From Hyalangium ruber (GTDB lineage Bacteria; Myxococcota; Myxococcia; Myxococcales; Myxococcaceae), in assembly GCF_034259325.1 (NCBI RefSeq), contig NZ_JAXIVS010000004.1, forward strand, positions 124,001-188,000: a DNA stretch of 64,000 nucleotides, given 5' to 3'. A model generated the notes under the pieces. It was not told where the DNA came from and made no database searches. It was given only the letters and a program-made list of their open reading frames with translations. The first letter of the stretch is position 1, and each line of letters opens with the position of its first letter. The position numbers and the translations under genes are program-made. Shown here in pieces: positions 59,601 to 64,000 of the stretch.

Positions 59601-61888
59601 ACGCCATCCAGGCCAGTGACTTCCAGATCGCCGGCTACTGCTGCAACCACATCCTCACGGACCGCCTCGCCCTGGGGCACGAGCTGGAGGAGGTGTACCA
59701 GGAGTCCGTCGCACGCCTGGACTTCGCGCGCAAAGCCGGCTTCCTGGACGTGCGGGACATCGTCCACTTCACCCAGCGCCATGTGCAGCAGCTCCGGGGC
59801 TTCACCCCCTCGTTCCACTCCATGAGCGGTGAGGACTTCACCGAGGAGGACTTCGAGGCCACGCTGACCCCCGCGCGCATGGTCATCATGCGGTGCTGGT
59901 ACTGGGTCATCAAGATGCAGTCGCGCTTCATGTGCGGCGCGTACGAGGAGGCGCGGGAGGCGGGAGAGAAGGCCGCCGCGCTGATCTGGTCCTCGATGGG
60001 CCATATCCAGCTCGTGGACTTCCACCTCTACCGCGCGCTCACCCTGGCGGCGTGCCTGCGTGAGCGCCCCTCCGTGGAACAGGGGCCTCACCTGGAGGCC
60101 ATCCAACAGCACCAGCGACAGCTCGCGGAGTGGGCGAGCTACTGCCCGGAGAACTTCCGCGCGCCCGAGCGCATGGTGTTCGCGGAGCTGGCCCGCCTCT
60201 CGGGCCGCGAGGCCGAGGCGCTGCGTGCCTACGAAGAGGCGCTCCATGCGGCGCGGGAGCACGGCTTCATCCAGCACGCGGCCCTCGCGAGCGAGCTGGG
60301 CGCCCGCTTCTGGTTCGAGCGGAAGGTACACACCCTCGGAGACGCCTACGCGCGCAAGGCCCGGGAGGCCTACGTGCGCTGGGGAGCCTGGGGGAAGCTG
60401 CGGCACCTGGACGACCAGTGGCCGCACCTGGCCTCCACCGTGCCCGCCGAAGAGACCCTCACGGACACGGACTCCACGCAGATCGACGCGCTCACCGTGG
60501 TGAAGGCCCAGCAGGCCATCTCCGGGGAGATCGTCCTCGAGCGGCTGGCGGACACGCTGCTGAAGGTGGCCATCGAGAACGCGGGGGCCCAGCGCGGCGC
60601 CCTGCTGCTGCCGCACGGCGGCAAGCTCTCGGTGGTGGCGATGCAGGGGCTCGGGCCGGAGAGTTCCTCCAGTGGCTCGCGGGAGGAGAACCTGCCGTGG
60701 AACCTCATCACCTACGTGCGGCGCACGCGGGAGCACGTGCTCATCGGTGATGCCTCCCTGCCCCACCCGTTCTCCTCGGATGCGTGGCTGGCTCGCGGCG
60801 GAGCGCGCTCGGTGCTCTGCCTGCCGCTGCTGCGCCAGGAGGAGTTCCGTGGGGTGCTGTACCTGGAGAACAGCCTGGCCACCAACGCCTTCACGCGGGC
60901 GCGCAGCACCCTGCTCGGGCACCTGGCCTCGCAGGCGGCCATCTCCATCGAGAACGCGCGGCTGTATGCCGATGTGCAGCGCGCGGAGGGTGCCCTGCGC
61001 CGCGCCAATGACGAGCTGGAGAAGCGGGTGGAGGAGCGCACCCGGGAGCTCAAGCAGGCCCAGGCCCAGCTGGTGGACACCGCGCGCTCGGCGGGCATGG
61101 CCGAGGTGGCCGCCAACGTGCTCCACAACGTGGGTAACGTGCTGACCAGCGCCGTCATCAACGTCCAGACGCTGAGCCAGACGGTGGGTAGCTCTCGCGT
61201 GGGGCGGGTGAAGCAGGTCTCCTCGATGCTCGAGGCGAACCAGAACGCCCTGGCTGACTTCCTCACGCGAGATGGGCGAGGGGTCCGGCTGCCGCAGTAT
61301 CTGGCGGGGCTCGCCGACGAGCTGCTGCGGGAGCATTCGACGCTGCAGGAGGGCCTGGAGGCGATGAGCAAACACATCGAGCACATCCGGGCGATCGTCC
61401 AGGTGCAGCAGAACTACGCCCGGAACACGCTCGTGACGGAGGAGTGCGAGCTGCTGCACCTCGTCGAGGACGCCTTGAGCATCCAGATGCCGGCGCTCAA
61501 GCGCCACGGCATCGACGTCATCCGGGGCATGTCCGCCAACGCCCGGCTCCGGGTGGACAAGCACAAGGTGCTGCAGATCCTGATCAACCTCCTGAGCAAC
61601 GCCAAGAACGCGATGAACTCGCTGCCCAGCGGCGCGCGCACGCTGCACATCGAGGTCACCACGGAGGCCACCGTGGCGCGCGTGCAGGTGGTGGACAACG
61701 GCATGGGTATCGCACCGGAGCTGCACGAGCGGCTCTTCTCCCAGGGCTTCACCACGCGCGAAGGGGGACACGGCCTGGGCCTGCACTCCAGCGCACTGGC
61801 GGCGCGGATGCTGGGAGGGAGACTCACACTGGAGAGCGAAGGGCCGGGCAAGGGCGCCACGGCGACGCTGGAGCTGCCCCTGGCATAG
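56609..61888 (+). CDS. Trifunctional Ser/Thr kinase - AAA ATPase - histidine kinase
   Basis: 1759 residues. An N-terminal Ser/Thr kinase-like domain (about 1-270) has an atypical glycine loop but keeps a Lys in LILKTP, HKDIKPSN (126-133, HKD in place of HRD), DFG and YMSPEQTGRMN. An AAA_16-type ATPase follows (about 290-620) with Walker A GYSGIGKS (327-334) and Walker B VVFLDDLQWADL. Then about 650 residues of helical TPR-like solenoid, a GAF domain (about 1300-1450; ARSVLCLPLLRQEEFRGVLY), a coiled coil and a histidine kinase with phospho-acceptor His1506 in NVLHNVGN and G boxes DNGMGI and GGHGLGLHSSAL. No TM helix is seen, so it is cytoplasmic. The degenerate loop means kinase activity may be weak. 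Confidence 0.9.
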   Translation: MFNISGYTLRGAIKSTGTNLLFHAVRDADGLPLILKTPIAASPGPRERERYRREFGLLQRLRDVRGVTRVHACEQIHDRPVLLLEEVAGESLADLTGKPFEVVRALELTLSVAATLAELHRRGVIHKDIKPSNIIVTPAGEPRLIDFGSASLQLVEHVDATQASLIEGTLAYMSPEQTGRMNRAVDYRTDLYSLGITLYELLTGSRPFHGRDALEWFHAHMAQAPQPPHERVRELPPVLSAIVLKLMAKVAEERYQSAEGLQADLERCLEGLSRGVREDFTPGLHDVPSRFQLPQRLYGRDAHAKALLQGFERVAQGSRPELILVRGYSGIGKSAVVHELHKPVVRQRGFFLQGKFEPFQQDIPYSTLAQAIRGLTQQLLSGTDEELARWREHLHEAWEGQGQVLVDVVPQLELIAGKQPPAPELSPAEAQQRFNRTFRRFLGVFATPEHPLVVFLDDLQWADLASLQLLQHLLTHPETPPVLLLGAYRDTEVGPSHPLAMTLEELHKVGARLTDLRLEPLSLGDVRQLVADTLPGAGMEVIEPLSVLAQEKTGGNPFFLLQFLLTLNQDGLLVRTPEGRWLWDAEGVRAKGYSDNVVDFMVGKLHQLPSRTQHLLRLAACVGNSFPLRILHLISDLDEALEVEHGLESALQEGLLASSGPEQYRFLHDRIQQAAYALLSQEEHKAVHLRIGRLLLQSLSPEELQEHLFDVVSQLNAGAGLLTELPELHQAARLNAEAGARAQASTAFRSASNYLAMAFQLLPGDPWEADPALAFKVRLEQARCEFMSGNASEARRLVEELRPRPRTRMETAALYRLKNDLLIGAGEIQAALDSLLEGLALMGMAMPPHPSWEEVAAANAEVWSLLGDRPIASLVDLPRMTDPDMEAVMSMLAALYAPAFLTDLNLLILHLCKLVSFSLRHGNTAASVPGYSSYGLVLGPAFKRYREGHAFGQLALALVERPELASLRAVAFYGMETISYWTQPLSVSLELIRKAFHHAIQASDFQIAGYCCNHILTDRLALGHELEEVYQESVARLDFARKAGFLDVRDIVHFTQRHVQQLRGFTPSFHSMSGEDFTEEDFEATLTPARMVIMRCWYWVIKMQSRFMCGAYEEAREAGEKAAALIWSSMGHIQLVDFHLYRALTLAACLRERPSVEQGPHLEAIQQHQRQLAEWASYCPENFRAPERMVFAELARLSGREAEALRAYEEALHAAREHGFIQHAALASELGARFWFERKVHTLGDAYARKAREAYVRWGAWGKLRHLDDQWPHLASTVPAEETLTDTDSTQIDALTVVKAQQAISGEIVLERLADTLLKVAIENAGAQRGALLLPHGGKLSVVAMQGLGPESSSSGSREENLPWNLITYVRRTREHVLIGDASLPHPFSSDAWLARGGARSVLCLPLLRQEEFRGVLYLENSLATNAFTRARSTLLGHLASQAAISIENARLYADVQRAEGALRRANDELEKRVEERTRELKQAQAQLVDTARSAGMAEVAANVLHNVGNVLTSAVINVQTLSQTVGSSRVGRVKQVSSMLEANQNALADFLTRDGRGVRLPQYLAGLADELLREHSTLQEGLEAMSKHIEHIRAIVQVQQNYARNTLVTEECELLHLVEDALSIQMPALKRHGIDVIRGMSANARLRVDKHKVLQILINLLSNAKNAMNSLPSGARTLHIEVTTEATVARVQVVDNGMGIAPELHERLFSQGFTTREGGHGLGLHSSALAARMLGGRLTLESEGPGKGATATLELPLA

Positions 61889-62056
61889 CGTGCTTCGCGC
61901 GAGAACCCGCTCCTGCCCTCGGGCATCGGGGTGTGGCTGAAGGAGCAGAAAGTCGACATTTCCCGACCTGCCCAGCGCACGTGCTGCCTGTGACATGAAC
62001 ACGTTACAATGTCTCGTGGGCATCGAAACACGCCAGGCCCAGAGGCGGAGTTCACG

Positions 62057-63031
62057 TTGAGGACTACCCAGATACCTGAGCTCTATTGCCCGTTTCCCTC
62101 GTTGATCAGCCCGCACGTCGAAGCCGTCCAGCACCAGGTCAATCAATGGATGCAGGCTCGGCGCTACTTCCAGACCAAGGCCTCGTTCGAACGCTTCAAC
62201 GCGGCCAAGTTCGCCTGGTTGACGGGGCGCGTTCATCCGGACGCCAGCTTCGAATCCATCCTCATCGTCGCCACCTACATGAGCTGGCTGTTCATGGTGG
62301 ATGACCTCTATGACGAAGCCGCGCTCGGCCGAGACCCGGAGCGCCTGAAGGCCCAGCACCACGAGCTGATCGATCGCATGAAGCACCCGCGTCCCCTGCG
62401 CGGGGGAGAGAGCCCCGTAGTCGTAGGCCTGGCCGACATCTGGGAGCGGATGCTCCTGCGCGCCGCGCCCGGCTGGACCGAGCGCTTCATCCAGACCTTC
62501 GAGGGCTACGCCTACGCCTGCGTGTGGGAGGCGGAGAACCGCGTCAACAACCGGGTCCCCCCCCTGGCGGAGTACATGGAGTTCCGGCGCCACACGTCCG
62601 CGCTCTACGTCTTCTTCTCCCTCATCGAGTTCGTCGAACACATGACGCTGACCCCGGAGCTCATCCCCCACGTCCACGAGCTGGAGGTGCGCGCCGACGA
62701 TGGCGTCTCCTGGGTCAACGACATGCTCTCGCTCGAGAAAGAAGCGCGGGCCGGAGACGTCCACAACCTCGTCATCGTCCTACAGCACGAGCGCGGGCTG
62801 AGCGTCCAGGAGGCCATGGACCAGGCCGCGCGCCTCTTCAACACCCGGATGCGGGAATACGTCGAGATCGAGCAGCGCATGCCCTCCTTCGGCGTCGAAA
62901 CCGATGTGCTGCTCCAGCGCTACCTCAGGGGCCTGCGCTGCTGGGTCCGCGGCAACCTCGACTGGTCCTATGAGTCGGGGCGCTATGAGCGCGCGCTGTC
63001 CCCGCCCGCGTTGATCCGGGCCGCTTCATGA
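62057..63031 (+). CDS. Class I terpene synthase
   Basis: 324 residues from a TTG at 62057, preferred because AGGCGGAG lies 6 bases upstream and because related enzymes start just before the ELYCPFP motif; the ATG at 62009 adds 16 residues but has no ribosome site. Converts prenyl diphosphates to cyclic terpenes. Metal-binding motifs are DDLYDE (82-87, the DDxxxD box) and NDMLSLEKE (221-229, a perfect NSE triad), with FRRHT (176-180) as the diphosphate sensor. The N-terminus CPFPSLISPHVE is typical of bacterial sesquiterpene cyclases. Product not predictable. No P450 or prenyltransferase gene lies beside it. The 3-prime end overlaps the convergent histidine kinase gene by 6 bases. Confidence 0.88.
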   Translation: MRTTQIPELYCPFPSLISPHVEAVQHQVNQWMQARRYFQTKASFERFNAAKFAWLTGRVHPDASFESILIVATYMSWLFMVDDLYDEAALGRDPERLKAQHHELIDRMKHPRPLRGGESPVVVGLADIWERMLLRAAPGWTERFIQTFEGYAYACVWEAENRVNNRVPPLAEYMEFRRHTSALYVFFSLIEFVEHMTLTPELIPHVHELEVRADDGVSWVNDMLSLEKEARAGDVHNLVIVLQHERGLSVQEAMDQAARLFNTRMREYVEIEQRMPSFGVETDVLLQRYLRGLRCWVRGNLDWSYESGRYERALSPPALIRAAS

Positions 63032-64000
63032 CTCCATGGCCTGCACCGCGGCCTTCACCCCCACGGGGGGCAGCTCGAGGGTGAACGTGGCGCCCTGGCC
63101 CGGCCCCGGGCTGTGACAGGACAGACGCCCCCGCATCTCCAGCGCCGCCAGGGAGCTGGTGTGCAGGCCGAAGCCGTGGCCCTTCTTCTTGGTGGTGAAG
63201 CCCTGGGTGAACATGTGCTTCACGTTCTCCGGCGCGATGCCGATGCCGTTGTCCGCCACCTGCAACAGCAGGGCGTTCCCCTCGGGCGCGCGACGCACGC
63301 TGATGCGCAGGCTCTTGTCCTTGGCCTCGCTGGAGATCAACGCATCGCGCGCGTTGCTCAGCAGGTTGACGAGGATCTGCAGCAGCCGGTGCCTGTCGAC
63401 CAGCAGGGGCGGGAGCGTGGCGTAGTCCCGCTCGATGCGGATGCCCAGGCGCTCGAAGGAGACGGCGTGCAAGCGCAGCGCCTCATCGATGAGCTGGGGC
63501 ACCGACACCTCCTCCAAGGCCCCGGCGATGCGCGCGTGCTTCTGCTGCATGCTGACGATGGACTTGATGTGGTCCACGCTGTCGCTGAGCGACTTCATCT
63601 CCTTGAGCAGGACGTCGCGCTCGTGGTGGAGGTGCTCCGCCAGCGTCGAGATGTATTCGGGCAGCAGCTTTCCTTGAGGGTCCTGCGTGAGGAACGCGCT
63701 GAGGTCCGTGGAGCGCCCCCGGAGCATGGAGGAGATCTTCGCCAGGCCCGCGATACGGGACTGACGCAGCCGATCGATGACCAGGGTGGTGGAGACGTTG
63801 ACCGAGTTGAGGGTGTTGCCCACGTTGTGGAGCACGCCCGTGGCGATCTCCGCCATGCCGGCCTGGCGGGAGACATCCACCAGGGTGCGGTACACCTCTC
63901 CCAGCCGCAGCTCGGCCTGCTTCCGGGCCGTGATGTTGCGCGCGAACACCGTCACGCCGGTGATACGGCCCTCCGTGCCCCGCACGGGGTTGACGCTGAT
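63026..64000 (-). CDS. Sensor histidine kinase, C-terminal part (runs off the window)
   Basis: About 324 residues are visible and the frame is open at the right edge, so the N-terminus is missing. First visible is the end of a PAS-type domain (GRITGVTVFARNITARKQAE), then an unusual dimerisation helix with phospho-acceptor His in GVLHNVGNTLNSV (HisKA variant), then HATPase_c with NLLSNARDAL, DNGIGI and KKKGHGFGLHTSSL. The C-terminus lacks a receiver domain. The VLHNVGN box and the G box GHGFGLH closely match the kinase part of the trifunctional gene at 56609-61888, so the two kinases flanking the terpene synthase belong to one subfamily. Confidence 0.85.
   Translation of the reverse strand: MSVNPVRGTEGRITGVTVFARNITARKQAELRLGEVYRTLVDVSRQAGMAEIATGVLHNVGNTLNSVNVSTTLVIDRLRQSRIAGLAKISSMLRGRSTDLSAFLTQDPQGKLLPEYISTLAEHLHHERDVLLKEMKSLSDSVDHIKSIVSMQQKHARIAGALEEVSVPQLIDEALRLHAVSFERLGIRIERDYATLPPLLVDRHRLLQILVNLLSNARDALISSEAKDKSLRISVRRAPEGNALLLQVADNGIGIAPENVKHMFTQGFTTKKKGHGFGLHTSSLAALEMRGRLSCHSPGPGQGATFTLELPPVGVKAAVQAMES

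Noticed and set aside
59405-62764. Frame of over 1100 codons on the minus strand opposite the trifunctional kinase and terpene synthase
   Set aside because: It crosses two well-supported plus-strand genes and encodes no recognisable domain; a GC-driven shadow.

Overview
The window comes from a very GC-rich, gene-dense genome and almost certainly belongs to a myxobacterium, probably of the Cystobacterineae (Archangium/Cystobacter/Myxococcus side). The support is the mix of families: four Ser/Thr kinase genes including a trifunctional kinase/ATPase/histidine kinase, DUF4215 (myxobacterial Cys-rich repeat) lipoproteins, many lipoproteins with TPR or PEGA domains, an Imm11-type immunity gene, an EPS-type sugar transferase and a terpene synthase. 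I see no rRNA, tRNA, CRISPR array, insertion sequence or phage gene.

Layout. 1-4.0 kb: end of a DMT transporter, an amidase, phosphofructokinase and XdhC. 4.0-6.1 kb: a nitrite ammonification pair nrfH-nrfA (minus strand). 6.1-9.9 kb: a periplasmic sugar-binding lipoprotein next to a hybrid histidine kinase with no ABC transporter genes, so a likely sensory pair. 9.9-12.8 kb: a secreted metallophosphoesterase and an M43 metalloprotease. 12.9-14.8 kb: RNase R. 15.1-28.2 kb: the most striking region, a three-gene module (Ser/Thr kinase-nSTAND NTPase-TM-coiled coil; secreted TPR/PEGA protein with two TM segments; Cys-rich DUF4215 lipoprotein) present twice in tandem with the same order, strand and tight spacing. 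28.3-34.0 kb: a minus-strand set with a DUF1501 Tat protein, a DUF1549-like lipoprotein, a CxxCH lipoprotein and an outer-membrane barrel. 34-50 kb: envelope, transport and protease genes (zinc-ribbon HELGH membrane protein, Tat-exported SDR, double thioredoxin, AbrB-type permease, kinase, Omp85, subtilase, nickel-type permease), then a sirtuin. 50-56.3 kb: an exopolysaccharide priming transferase, a STN/bactofilin-like membrane protein, a bacterial alkaline ceramidase and an orphan immunity gene beside two gene remnants. 56.6-64 kb: a 1759-residue trifunctional kinase, a class I terpene synthase and the 3-prime part of a second histidine kinase of the same subtype.

Best candidate for an undescribed system: the duplicated kinase-NTPase / TPR-PEGA / Cys-rich lipoprotein module. 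The architecture suggests transmembrane signalling: a cytoplasmic kinase and STAND switch, a single TM helix and a coiled coil that probably lies outside, an inner-membrane TPR/PEGA partner and a disulfide-rich surface stalk whose repeat number differs between copies (about 9 versus 20). The bacterial alkaline ceramidase, with every known metal-site residue of human ACER3 in register, is the second strong point. The non-coding signals worth attention are four consecutive inverted repeats before the subtilase gene, a perfect palindrome centred on the start codon of the trifunctional kinase, and a 19-bp palindrome upstream of the nickel-type permease.
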